From [Eubacterium] saphenum (lineage in GTDB: Bacteria > Bacillota > Clostridia > Oscillospirales > Ruminococcaceae): 14,892 nucleotides of DNA. Positions 1 through 6,387 of the stretch are shown piece after piece. Location of the stretch: positions 1 to 14,892 of the forward strand of contig SFLN01000043.1 in NCBI GenBank assembly GCA_004554555.1, written 5' to 3'. Made by a program: the position numbers and the translations under genes. Every line of letters begins with the position of its first letter. Position 1 is the stretch's first letter. The notes beneath the pieces were generated by a model. That model did no database searches and was not told the origin of the DNA. It was given only the letters and a program-made list of their open reading frames with translations.

Positions 1-2
1 AG

Positions 3-353
3 GTGCTGAAAATGAACGCAGAACGTGTGCGGGAAGCAAACCGCAGGGTGATAGAGGCAGCGAATGTTCCGGAATTGCCGATAGTTTCTCCATACAGCTT
101 CCACGGTGAATTCCCTGTTGACAGCTACGGTCACACCAATCTCTACAAACTCCAGTGCGGCGACCTCACAATGCAGGTGACGGATTTCGGTGCAGTTTTA
201 GCGCTGATAATTGCCGTTGCGATATCGGCGGCTTGGGTAGGCTTTCTGGCGGGACATCTCGACCACAAGCGTTATAAAGCAAGCTATATCGGCATAACAA
301 ATCTGTTTAACGTTGCGCTCACGGCGATTATCATCAGCCACATTCTCGCATAA
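3..353 (+). CDS. Small two-helix membrane protein of unknown function, possibly cut at the 5' edge
   Basis: The reading frame is open to the first base of the window, so the gene may begin upstream. An ATG at 12 preceded by AGGTG at 1-5 is a plausible start and would give 113 residues. The first half is polar (MNAERVREANRRVIEAANVP onward). The second half has two hydrophobic stretches, AVLALIIAVAISAAWVGFLA and, at the C-terminus, NLFNVALTAIIISHILA, separated by a charged HLDHKRYK loop. This suggests two membrane helices with the loop on one side. I do not recognise a family. The SLOG-protein gene starts only 27 bases after the stop, so the two are probably cotranscribed. An alternative is that this is the C-terminal end of a longer membrane protein whose start lies outside the window. 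Confidence 0.55.
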   Translation: MLKMNAERVREANRRVIEAANVPELPIVSPYSFHGEFPVDSYGHTNLYKLQCGDLTMQVTDFGAVLALIIAVAISAAWVGFLAGHLDHKRYKASYIGITNLFNVALTAIIISHILA

Positions 354-380
354 CTCCCCAAACGATTGGCAGGTAAAACG

Positions 381-872
381 ATGTATTCAGTATCTTTCAC
401 GGGCTACCGTCCCGAAAAAATGCCGTTCCCGAACGAGGAGCACCCGCTTTGCGCTGACCTTAAAGCGCGGCTGCGGGAGGTTATCGAGAAATGCATAAAG
501 GACGGCGCGGACTGCTTTTTCAGCGGAATGGCACGGGGAACGGATATGTGGTGCGCGGAGCTTGTGTTAGAGCTGAAAAAGACTTACCCGAACATCAAGC
601 TCACCGCGATAATTCCCTGCCGAACGCAAACCAACGGCTGGACAGACGCGGAAAAGCAGCGGTATGACAAGATAATCAAAGAGTGCGCGGCGGTTGTGTG
701 CGTGAGCGAAAACTACACAAAAAACTGCATGATGAAGCGAAACCGCGCGCTTGTGGACTGCTGCGACCTGCTGATAGCGGTTTTCGACGGTCAAAAGGGC
801 GGCACCGCGAACACCATCAGCTACGCGCAATCCAAGTCCAGGAAAATAATCACGGTTCCACCCCTTGTCTAA
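381..872 (+). CDS. SLOG-superfamily protein of the YpsA/DUF1273 type
   Basis: The 163-residue product has the DUF1273/YpsA layout, a Rossmann-like SLOG fold thought to bind nucleotides or nucleotide-derived ligands. It starts with the family signature FTGYRPEKMPF (residues about 6-16). A glycine-rich segment, FFSGMARGTDMWCAELVL (about 50-67), is the typical ligand-binding turn. The C-terminal part has LLIAVFDGQKGGTANTISYA, matching the family's V(W)DG..GGT motif. I chose ATG 381, preceded by AGGT at a normal distance, rather than the in-frame TTG at 366, because family members begin just before the TGYRP motif. Length is normal. YpsA of Bacillus has been linked to cell division, but the biochemical role is unsettled and nothing here fixes it. 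The stop codon lies inside a terminator hairpin, so this is the last gene of its unit. Confidence 0.85.
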   Translation: MYSVSFTGYRPEKMPFPNEEHPLCADLKARLREVIEKCIKDGADCFFSGMARGTDMWCAELVLELKKTYPNIKLTAIIPCRTQTNGWTDAEKQRYDKIIKECAAVVCVSENYTKNCMMKRNRALVDCCDLLIAVFDGQKGGTANTISYAQSKSRKIITVPPLV

Positions 873-889
873 ACGGCAAGGGATTTTTT
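862..889 (+). terminator. Intrinsic terminator overlapping the SLOG gene stop codon
   Basis: CCCTTG (862-867) pairs with CAAGGG (877-882) and is followed by a run of six T (884-889). The TAA stop of the upstream gene (870-872) lies in the loop. The left arm shares the 11 bases CACCCCTTGTC with the hairpin in front of the symporter gene at 1318. Confidence 0.7.
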
Positions 890-891
890 GT

Positions 892-1262
892 AAAACCGCA
901 TTGCAGAGCGGATTCGCGGGGTTGCGGCAGCTGTTTGCAGTGAGAAGCAACGCGTTCCCCTGTTCAGCGGCATTTGCAAAACCGCATTACAGAGCGGATT
1001 CGCGGGTTTGCTGCGGCTGTTTGCGGTGAGAAGCAACGCGCTCCTCTGTTCAACGGCATTTCCAAAACCGCATGCAGAGCGGATTCGCGGGTTTGCTGCG
1101 GCTGTTTGCGGTGAGAAGAAACGCTCTCCCTTGTTCAGCGGCATTTGCAAAACCGCATTACAGAGCGGATTCGCAGGTTTGCGGCGGCTGTTTGCGGTGA
1201 GAAGCAACGCGCTCCCCTGTTCAACGGCATTTGCTAAACCGCATTGCAGAGCGGAATTTCGC
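892..1262. repeat. Tandem array, 86-bp unit, about 4.3 copies, non-coding
   Basis: Copies begin at AAAACCGCAT-type words at 892, 978, 1064, 1149 and 1235 (the last partial). Spacings are 86, 86, 85 and 86 bases, and copies differ by scattered substitutions. Each unit contains a small dyad, CCGC-8 nt-GCGG, and the words GTTTGCGGTGAGAAGCAACG and GTTCAACGGCATTTGC. The period is not a multiple of three, and both strands show open frames only because the unit is GC-rich, so I regard it as non-coding. There are no unique spacers, so it is not CRISPR. No gene or clear promoter is visible from 890 to 1317. Confidence 0.85.
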
Positions 1263-1317
1263 GGTGAACAACCACTCCAAAAAATCCTCGCGTTTTCGCC
1301 TCAACAAACATTTTTCA

Positions 1318-1347
1318 CCCCTTGTCCGAATAGAATGGACAAGGGGG
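1318..1347 (+). promoter_or_regulatory. Hairpin enclosing the ribosome binding site of the symporter gene
   Basis: CCCCTTGTCC (1318-1327) and GGACAAGGGG (1337-1346) form a perfect 10-bp stem with a 9-nt loop. The Shine-Dalgarno sequence AAGGGGG (1341-1347) is the 3' arm of this stem, 6 bases before the ATG at 1354. When folded, it should hide the ribosome binding site. It could be a translational control element or a binding site for an RNA or protein. It is unlikely to be a terminator because no T-run follows. Confidence 0.7.
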
Positions 1348-1353
1348 AATTTT

Positions 1354-2913
1354 ATGGACATAATTTCTTTCATCAACGATAAAATCATCTGGGGCGCGCC
1401 GATGCTTTGCGCGATGCTGTTCACGGGCGTCTATTTCAGCGTGAAATCGCGTTTTTTTCAGGTGCGGAACTTCTTCGGTGTACTGAAATCCACGATTTTC
1501 TCGCGCTCGAAAACCACCGAAAACGGCACAACTCCATTTCGCGCGATGTGTCAAGCACTCGCGGCAACCCTCGGTACCGGCAACATCGCGGGCGTCGGCT
1601 CGGCTCTGGCAATCGGCGGAGCAGGCGCGGTGTTCTGGATGTGGATTTGCGCGATTTTCGGCATGATGACGGGCTTCGCGGAGAACGTGCTCGGGTTTCT
1701 CTACCGAAAGCGCGACAAAAACGGCATTTATCACGGCGGCGCGATGTACTATATCCGCGGCGGTCTTGAGAAAAAGCGCTCCACAAAGCGCCTTGCCAAG
1801 CCACTTTCGCTGATTTACGCGGGACTTTGCGTGCTGGCGGGGTTTGGTATGGGCAACGCCGCGCAGATGAACTCCGCGTCCGAGGCGCTGAAAATCGGTT
1901 TCGGGATACCGCCGCTGGTGACGGGAATTTTGCTTGCAGCGGCGGCAGCAGTTGTGGTTTTCGGCGGCGTAAAGAGGATTGCCGCGTTTTCCGCGAAAAT
2001 AGTGCCGATAATGTCGGGCTTTTACATCATCGGCGCGGTCTATATCCTCATCGCAAACGCCGCGCGGCTTCCCGAGATTTTCGGGGAAATTTTCTCGTCC
2101 GCGTTCGGTTTTTCGGCAATCGGCGGCGGTATTTTCGGAGCAGCCGTGAAAACAGCGGTGTCGATGGGCTTCAAGCGCGGCGCGTTCTCAAACGAAGCGG
2201 GACTTGGTACATCGGTTTTCGCGCACACAGCAAGCGATATGAAAAGCGCGAAAATCTGCGGTATGTGGAGCATTTTCGAGGTGTTTTTCGACACTATTAT
2301 AATGTGCGGATTAACGGCGGCGGTGCTTTTGACAAGCGGCTGCCGGCTGCCCGAAAAGGACGTTGTGTTAAGCGAGGTGACTGCGGGAACGCAGTATTTT
2401 AAGCTTTCCGAGAACGATGAAATTATCACGGACGGCACGGCGAGCGGCGGGAAAATCCGCTGTTTCGGGGTGCACGGCGAGGAGATTTTCGCGCAGTTGC
2501 CCGAGAACGCGCGCTACTCAAACGTAATGCAAATCACCGGCATTTCGGAGGGCGGGAAAATCGTGGGCGCGGTTATCGAGCCGGTTTCGGGCTCGGGGCT
2601 TGCGTCAATCGCGTTCAAATCGGAGTTCGGCGACTGGGCGGGCGGCGTGCTGGCGGTGCTGGTGGCGATGTTCGCGTTTTCAACGGTCATCGGCTGGTCG
2701 TATTTCGGCAGCGAGGCGGCGTGCTACATCTTCGGAAATCGCATAAGAAAGCCGTTCCTCGTTGCCTTCACGGCGTTTTCGGTCATCGGCGCAACCGTGA
2801 ATATGCAGCTTGCTTGGGGAGTTGCGGATATGCTGAATGGGCTGATGGCAATCCCGAATCTTTTCGCGGTTTTCGCGCTGCGAAAAGAGGTGCTCGCGCA
2901 GCTCGGGAAGTAG
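1354..2913 (+). CDS. AGCS-family sodium:alanine/glycine symporter
   Basis: The 519-residue polytopic membrane protein belongs to the amino acid carrier / sodium:alanine symporter family (AGCS), which imports alanine or glycine with Na+. The family signature GTGNIAGVGSALAIGGAGAV is present at about residues 72-91, followed by FWMW. Other typical motifs are the GGAMYYI stretch and KRGAFSNEAGLGTS in the middle of the protein. ATG 1354 was chosen because AAGGGGG lies just upstream and the protein then starts with MDIISFINDKIIWGAP, a normal family N-terminus; the open frame extends upstream only through the repeat array. The protein is longer than usual because of a hydrophilic insert of roughly 80 residues after the ...TSGCRLP segment, before the last transmembrane helices. 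The exact substrate cannot be read from the sequence. Translation may be controlled by the hairpin at 1318-1347. No obvious promoter was found directly upstream. Confidence 0.92.
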   Translation: MDIISFINDKIIWGAPMLCAMLFTGVYFSVKSRFFQVRNFFGVLKSTIFSRSKTTENGTTPFRAMCQALAATLGTGNIAGVGSALAIGGAGAVFWMWICAIFGMMTGFAENVLGFLYRKRDKNGIYHGGAMYYIRGGLEKKRSTKRLAKPLSLIYAGLCVLAGFGMGNAAQMNSASEALKIGFGIPPLVTGILLAAAAAVVVFGGVKRIAAFSAKIVPIMSGFYIIGAVYILIANAARLPEIFGEIFSSAFGFSAIGGGIFGAAVKTAVSMGFKRGAFSNEAGLGTSVFAHTASDMKSAKICGMWSIFEVFFDTIIMCGLTAAVLLTSGCRLPEKDVVLSEVTAGTQYFKLSENDEIITDGTASGGKIRCFGVHGEEIFAQLPENARYSNVMQITGISEGGKIVGAVIEPVSGSGLASIAFKSEFGDWAGGVLAVLVAMFAFSTVIGWSYFGSEAACYIFGNRIRKPFLVAFTAFSVIGATVNMQLAWGVADMLNGLMAIPNLFAVFALRKEVLAQLGK

Positions 2914-2929
2914 CTGTTCGCCGCGATTT

Positions 2930-3358
2930 CTGGCATTTGCGAACCGCACTGTTGCCGCATTTTTCGCATTTCACCAAGCGGCAATCTTTCGCGATTTATC
3001 AAACAGCGCTGTTCTCCACGATTTCTCGCGATTTCATCGAGCCGCGTTTCTCACCGCGTTTTCTCGGAAACTTGACCGTGCTGCGCTTCCCGCCGCGATT
3101 TGCAAGACGATTTCTCGAATAGCGCCGCTGTTTCACGCGATTTGCACGGCGATTCGCCAAAACGCGCTACTCACTGCGATTTCTTGCAATTCAACCCAAC
3201 CGCGCTGTTGCCGCCTTTTATCGCATTTCACCAAGCGGTAATTTTGGCGATTCAACAAACCGCGCTGTTCTCCGCAATTTCTCGGGGATTCATCAAGCCG
3301 TGCTTCCCTCCGCGTTTTCTCGGAAACTTGACCGTGCTGCGCAGTTCGCCGCGATTTG
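2930..3358. repeat. Degenerate GC-rich repeat block downstream of the symporter gene
   Basis: About 160 bases at 2943-3102 recur at 3199-3358, offset by about 256 bases. Long matching runs include CGCATTTCACCAAGCGG and TTTTCTCGGAAACTTGACCG. The intervening 3103-3198 is built from the same short words (CGCGATTT, ACGGCGATT, AACCGCGCTG). The start, GGCATTTGCGAACCGCA (2932 onward), resembles the 86-bp unit upstream of the gene (GGCATTTGCAAAACCGCA). The open frames here are on the plus strand, lack credible ribosome binding sites and read as arginine- and phenylalanine-rich nonsense, so I see no gene between 2914 and 3438. Confidence 0.7.
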
Positions 3359-3385
3359 AATGCCGAAAAAGCTGCCGGATAACGT

Positions 3386-3423
3386 AAAACCGCGCCGTTT
3401 CAGTACGCGAACGGCGCGGTTTT
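3386..3423. terminator. Strong bidirectional terminator hairpin
   Basis: AAAACCGCGCCGTT (3386-3399) and AACGGCGCGGTTTT (3410-3423) form a perfect 14-bp stem with a 10-nt loop. A and T runs at the ends allow it to work in both directions. It lies between the plus-strand symporter region and the minus-strand small gene ending at 3439. Confidence 0.8.
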
Positions 3424-3438
3424 GTGCAAATTGCGCGA

Positions 3439-3606
3439 TTACATCATCGTGTCCACAAGATTTTCGATAACCCTAACCGCCTTTTTTGCGGTTTTGCTTG
3501 CGCGGTGACTGCCGCCGGTGAACATTCTCACCGCCATAAAAGCCGCGCTTCCCGCGATAACTCCCGCGGCTGCGCCCTTGATAACGCTTGACGTCTGTCG
3601 TGTCAT
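3439..3606 (-). CDS. Small 55-residue protein with an Ala/Gly-rich membrane segment (YtxH-like)
   Basis: Reading the minus strand from ATG at 3606 gives MTRQTSSVIKGAAAGVIAGS and then AAFMAVRMF, a basic segment (GGSHRASKTAKKAVR) and the end VIENLVDTMM, 55 residues in all. A canonical ribosome binding site, AAAGGAG, sits at 3620-3614, 7 bases from the start. The N-terminal half could insert in the membrane or pack as a glycine-zipper helix; the C-terminal half is an amphipathic basic helix. Clostridial genomes hold many small proteins of this shape, often named YtxH-like, and the resemblance is to overall pattern rather than a strict motif. Function is unknown. The strong terminator at 3386-3423 lies directly downstream. 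Confidence 0.75.
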   Translation of the reverse strand: MTRQTSSVIKGAAAGVIAGSAAFMAVRMFTGGSHRASKTAKKAVRVIENLVDTMM

Positions 3607-3851
3607 AAAATCACTCCTTTTGAAAGTTTACATTCATATTTTCTGCAAAATCGCTGCTTTTATCCTCGTTTTTATCTGGAAAACGCACGGCTTTTTACCT
3701 CAAAAATACGCAAAATCAACCCTTTTTTCCGTTATTTTGCGCTGTTTTTGCTCATTTTTGTGCAAAATGCAAAGTAAAATCTCCCGTTTTTTATTGAAAT
3801 TGTGAAATTATACAAAATGCAAGTTTGGGGATAAAAAGTTGCAAAAATTGC
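3607..3851. other. AT-rich intergenic region with repeated words upstream of the amt promoter
   Basis: No gene is seen. The decamer CAAAATGCAA occurs twice, at 3763-3772 and 3813-3822, exactly 50 bases apart, and TTGCAAAAATTGC (from 3840) follows next to the -35 box. TTGTGAAATTATACAA (3800-3815) is an imperfect dyad. These could be binding sites for a regulator of amt, but this is conjecture. Confidence 0.35.
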
Positions 3852-3880
3852 TTGACAAACGGAGTTGATTTGAGTATAAT
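3852..3880 (+). promoter_or_regulatory. Consensus sigma-A promoter of the amt leader
   Basis: TTGACA (3852-3857), a 17-base spacer and TATAAT (3875-3880) match the housekeeping consensus perfectly. Transcription should begin near 3887, just before the 5' arm of the structured leader at 3890. Confidence 0.9.
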
Positions 3881-3886
3881 AAAGAC

Positions 3887-4070
3887 ATAGCAAGGGAGCT
3901 GTAAAACTTACGGTTGATAAATCAAAAAGTGACTGCGTCACCGCGGGAGTTTGAATTTCCGCAAAACATCGCCAGCAGTTGTTTTGATTTATCAACCGCA
4001 GGTGAACGGCTCCTTTTGCTTTTTTAAAGCCGTGAAAGGAATTTACGGTAATTTAGCAAAAAGGAGCGGA
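3887..4070 (+). promoter_or_regulatory. Structured RNA leader of the amt gene with competing folds
   Basis: Several pairings are visible. A perfect 17-bp stem joins 3911-3927 (CGGTTGATAAATCAAAA) to 3982-3998. Inside it are GTGAC-TGC-GTCAC (3929-3941) and GCGGGAG-6 nt-TTTCCGC (3943-3962). An outer stem pairs GCAAGGGAGCTGT (3890-3902) with ACGGCTCCTTTTGC (4006-4019) and is followed by six T (4020-4025), as in a terminator. The same 3' arm (4009-4019) can instead pair with GCAAAAAGGAGC (4056-4067), which contains the ribosome binding site, with one bulged base. ACGGCT (4006-4011) can also pair with AGCCGT (4028-4033). This is the layout of a riboswitch-type or protein-controlled leader. I cannot match it to a known RNA class. 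A free-standing small RNA of about 140 nt ending at the T-run is the main alternative. Confidence 0.65.
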
Positions 4071-4074
4071 TTTT

Positions 4075-5859
4075 ATGTTACAGGGTTTGGCAATGCTCTC
4101 CGAGGCTTCGGCTTTGGCGGGAGCGGAAGAAGTCGTCAATGCCACGATGTTTAACGTGGGCGACGGCAACGGTATATGGTATTTGATAGGCGCGGCGCTC
4201 GTGTTCTTTATGCAGGCGGGCTTCGCGATGGTGGAAACCGGTATGACACGCGCAAAGAACGCCGGCAACATCATTATGAAGAACCTCATGGACTTCTGTA
4301 TAGGTACTGTGGTGTTCGTTTTACTTGGCTTCGGGCTGATGCTCGGTGAGGATACGTTCTTCGGTTTGGTCGGTATCCCCACGCTCGATATCCTCGGCAG
4401 CTTCACGAATTTCGACCGCTGCGCTGAGTTCGTTTTCAACCTCGTTTTCTGCGCAACCGCCGCAACAATCGTTTCCGGCGCGATGGCAGAACGTACAAAG
4501 TTCCTCAGCTACTGCATCTACTCCGCGATAATCAGCGCGGTTATTTACCCCATCGAAGCACACTGGGTATGGGGCGGCGGCTGGCTTGTACAAATGGGCT
4601 TTGTTGATTTCGCAGGCTCTGCGGCAATTCACTCTGTCGGCGGTATCTGCGCGCTCATCGGTGCAAAAATGGTTGGTCCTCGTATCGGCAAGTTCGACAA
4701 GGACGGCAAGCCGAAAGCAATTCTCGGTCACTCTATGACGCTTGGTGCGCTGGGTGTGTTCATTCTCTGGTTCGGCTGGTACGGCTTCAACGGCGCGGCT
4801 GCTTCCAACGTTGACTTCCTCGCAAACGTGTTCCTTACAACAACAATTGCTCCGGCAGTTGCGACTGTGACCACAATGATTTTCACCTGGCTGAAGCACG
4901 GCAAACCCGATGTTTCGATGTGCCTTAACGCTTCGCTTGCAGGTCTTGTTGCAATCACGGCTCCCTGCGCGGACGTTGACGCACTTGGCTCTGTAATCAT
5001 CGGTCTTGTTTCCGGATTTTTGGTATACTTTGGCGTTTGGCTGCTCGACTACAAACTCAAAATCGACGACCCTGTCGGTGCGGTTGCGGTTCACCTCTTC
5101 AACGGTGTTTGGGGTACTCTGGCAGTTGGTTTGTTCTCAACGGGCAACGGACAGAATGTCGGCGTCGGCGGTACACCCGTTAAGGGCTTGTTCTACGGCG
5201 GCGGCTGGGGACAGCTCGGAATTCAGGCTCTCGGTATCTTGTCCATACTCGCTTGGACTGCGGCAATCATCTCCCTCACCTTCCTCATCATCAAAAAGAC
5301 AATCGGTCTGCGCGTTTCCCGTCACGAGGAAATCGTTGGTCTGGACGCAACAGAGCACGGTCTTATATCCTCTTATGCAGACTTCGTTCCCTCTATGCAC
5401 GTTGAAACCACTTCTTCCGGCAAGGAGAAAGAGGTTGAAACGGTTGCCGAGAACGCAGATTCTGTACCTGTTATCAAGAAATACGTTCCTTCCGAGGGCG
5501 GTGCAGCTATGACAAAGGTTGTTATCGTAACACGTCCCGACCGCTTTGAAGCGCTTAAGGACGCAATGAGCAAGATAGGCATCACAGGTATGACGGTTAC
5601 AAACGTTATGGGCTGCGGTATGCAGAAGGGCTCGAAGGAGTTCTACCGTGGCGTTGAGATTGAAACTCACCTGCTGCCGAAGATTAAGATGGAAATCGTT
5701 GTGTGCAAGGTACCCGTTGAAACGGTTATCAACACCGCGAAAGAGGTTCTTTACACGGGCGCTGTCGGCGATGGTAAGATTTTCGTATACGAAGTTGCCG
5801 ATGTTGTCAAGGTAAGAACCGGTGAAAGCGGCTACGACGCTCTCCAGGACAGCATGTAA
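4075..5859 (+). CDS. amt: Ammonium transporter fused to a C-terminal PII (GlnB/GlnK-type) domain
   Basis: The 594-residue protein joins two parts. Residues about 30-415 are an Amt/Rh ammonium channel with the conserved pore histidines in GSAAIHSVGG (His186) and VAVHLFNGVWGT (His340), the MVETGMTRAKN segment near the start and ILWFGWYGFN. A linker (about 416-478) leads to a complete PII domain from Met479 to the end. The PII domain keeps GMTVTNVMGCGMQKG, YRG in the T-loop, LPKIKMEIVV, TGAVGDGKIFV and VRTGE, which form the ATP and 2-oxoglutarate sites. Arg525, the T-loop arginine that plugs the channel in AmtB-GlnK complexes, is kept, but the uridylylation tyrosine (Tyr51 of E. coli PII) is Ile529. 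Inference: the chain closes its own pore according to 2-oxoglutarate and ADP/ATP, without uridylylation. AAGGAG (4061-4066) precedes the ATG. No separate glnK gene is adjacent. Confidence 0.95.
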   Translation: MLQGLAMLSEASALAGAEEVVNATMFNVGDGNGIWYLIGAALVFFMQAGFAMVETGMTRAKNAGNIIMKNLMDFCIGTVVFVLLGFGLMLGEDTFFGLVGIPTLDILGSFTNFDRCAEFVFNLVFCATAATIVSGAMAERTKFLSYCIYSAIISAVIYPIEAHWVWGGGWLVQMGFVDFAGSAAIHSVGGICALIGAKMVGPRIGKFDKDGKPKAILGHSMTLGALGVFILWFGWYGFNGAAASNVDFLANVFLTTTIAPAVATVTTMIFTWLKHGKPDVSMCLNASLAGLVAITAPCADVDALGSVIIGLVSGFLVYFGVWLLDYKLKIDDPVGAVAVHLFNGVWGTLAVGLFSTGNGQNVGVGGTPVKGLFYGGGWGQLGIQALGILSILAWTAAIISLTFLIIKKTIGLRVSRHEEIVGLDATEHGLISSYADFVPSMHVETTSSGKEKEVETVAENADSVPVIKKYVPSEGGAAMTKVVIVTRPDRFEALKDAMSKIGITGMTVTNVMGCGMQKGSKEFYRGVEIETHLLPKIKMEIVVCKVPVETVINTAKEVLYTGAVGDGKIFVYEVADVVKVRTGESGYDALQDSM

Positions 5860-5889
5860 TTAATAGTGTAGAACAAAAGATAAAATAAG

Positions 5890-5923
5890 AATAACCCGAG
5901 GGGCTGCGGCTCTTCGGGTTATT
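5890..5923. terminator. Terminator between amt and the convergent unknown gene
   Basis: AATAACCCGA (5890-5899) pairs with TCGGGTTATT (5914-5923), a perfect 10-bp stem. It is only moderately T-rich on the plus strand. A-runs on its left flank let it also act for the minus-strand gene that ends at 5944. Confidence 0.75.
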
Positions 5924-5943
5924 TTCGTTTAGCGCGGTTTTCG

Positions 5944-6378
5944 TCAGTACCGCAAAAGCAAGCTTGCCGCAAATGCCGCCATATAGTCAAACTCAGTAAG
6001 CTCATTAAGCAGCTTTGCGGGCAGCTCCAGCGGCTCGGCAATGCCGTTTTTGGCACGGATTGCGCGGTTGAGCGAAAGCGTGATTTTATCATTGGAGCGA
6101 GAGGTGAACGAAACGGTATTTTTCGGGTTAACGCCGCAGGTTATGAGCTGCACCCCGCGCGGAAATTCGTCGAAACTGCCGTCCTCGTCCGCGATAATTC
6201 CAAGCGCGGCTTTAATCTCGGCACTCGCGTTTTTTTCCACAATCACCGCGGCACTCGGCGCGTTTATCACGGCGCGATTTTGGGCGATGACAAATTCCTG
6301 CTCGGGGAAAATTTGCCCGAACAGCTTCCCCGCTTTAAAGCGCGATTTTTCTGCGTTATTTCCGACGATTATCACCAA
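5944..6378 (-). CDS. Hypothetical protein, 144 residues
   Basis: The start is uncertain: TTG 6378 lies 10 bases after a good AAAGGAG (6395-6389), and GTG 6375 is next; no ATG is available near the binding site. The product starts MVIIVGNNAEKSRFKAGKLF and ends in an alanine- and leucine-rich stretch (DYMAAFAASLLLRY). It looks like a soluble alpha/beta protein: short hydrophobic strands (MVIIVG, AAVIVEKN, VQLITCGV) alternate with polar segments. The segment GVQLITCGVNPKNTVSFTSR resembles a conserved core, but I do not recognise a family. It is convergent with amt, sharing the terminator at 5890-5923, and divergent from the Rieske oxidoreductase gene, with which it shares an identical 13-base ribosome-binding region. 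Orientation and binding site support a real gene; function is unknown. Confidence 0.7.
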   Translation of the reverse strand: MVIIVGNNAEKSRFKAGKLFGQIFPEQEFVIAQNRAVINAPSAAVIVEKNASAEIKAALGIIADEDGSFDEFPRGVQLITCGVNPKNTVSFTSRSNDKITLSLNRAIRAKNGIAEPLELPAKLLNELTEFDYMAAFAASLLLRY

Positions 6379-6387
6379 AGAAACTCA

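Noticed and set aside
892..1262. CRISPR array
   Set aside because: The repeats are directly adjacent with no unique spacers, and there are no cas genes.
1008..1382. Open frames on both strands across the 86-bp array
   Set aside because: They arise from repeating GC-rich units whose period is not a multiple of three; no ribosome binding site and no protein-like pattern.
2721..3387. Two plus-strand open frames after the symporter gene
   Set aside because: They run through the degenerate repeat block, lack start signals and give arginine/phenylalanine-rich sequence without a family.
3518..3805. 95-codon plus-strand open frame
   Set aside because: It overlaps the better supported minus-strand 55-residue gene in antisense and then AT-rich spacer; no ribosome binding site.
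3929..3962. ANTAR-type two-hairpin antitermination site in the amt leader
   Set aside because: Only the second hairpin can have a six-base loop and it lacks A at the first loop position; the first has a three- to five-base loop.
4321..5094. 257-codon open frame on the minus strand
   Set aside because: It lies fully opposite the amt gene, has no ribosome binding site and its composition is that of an antisense shadow.
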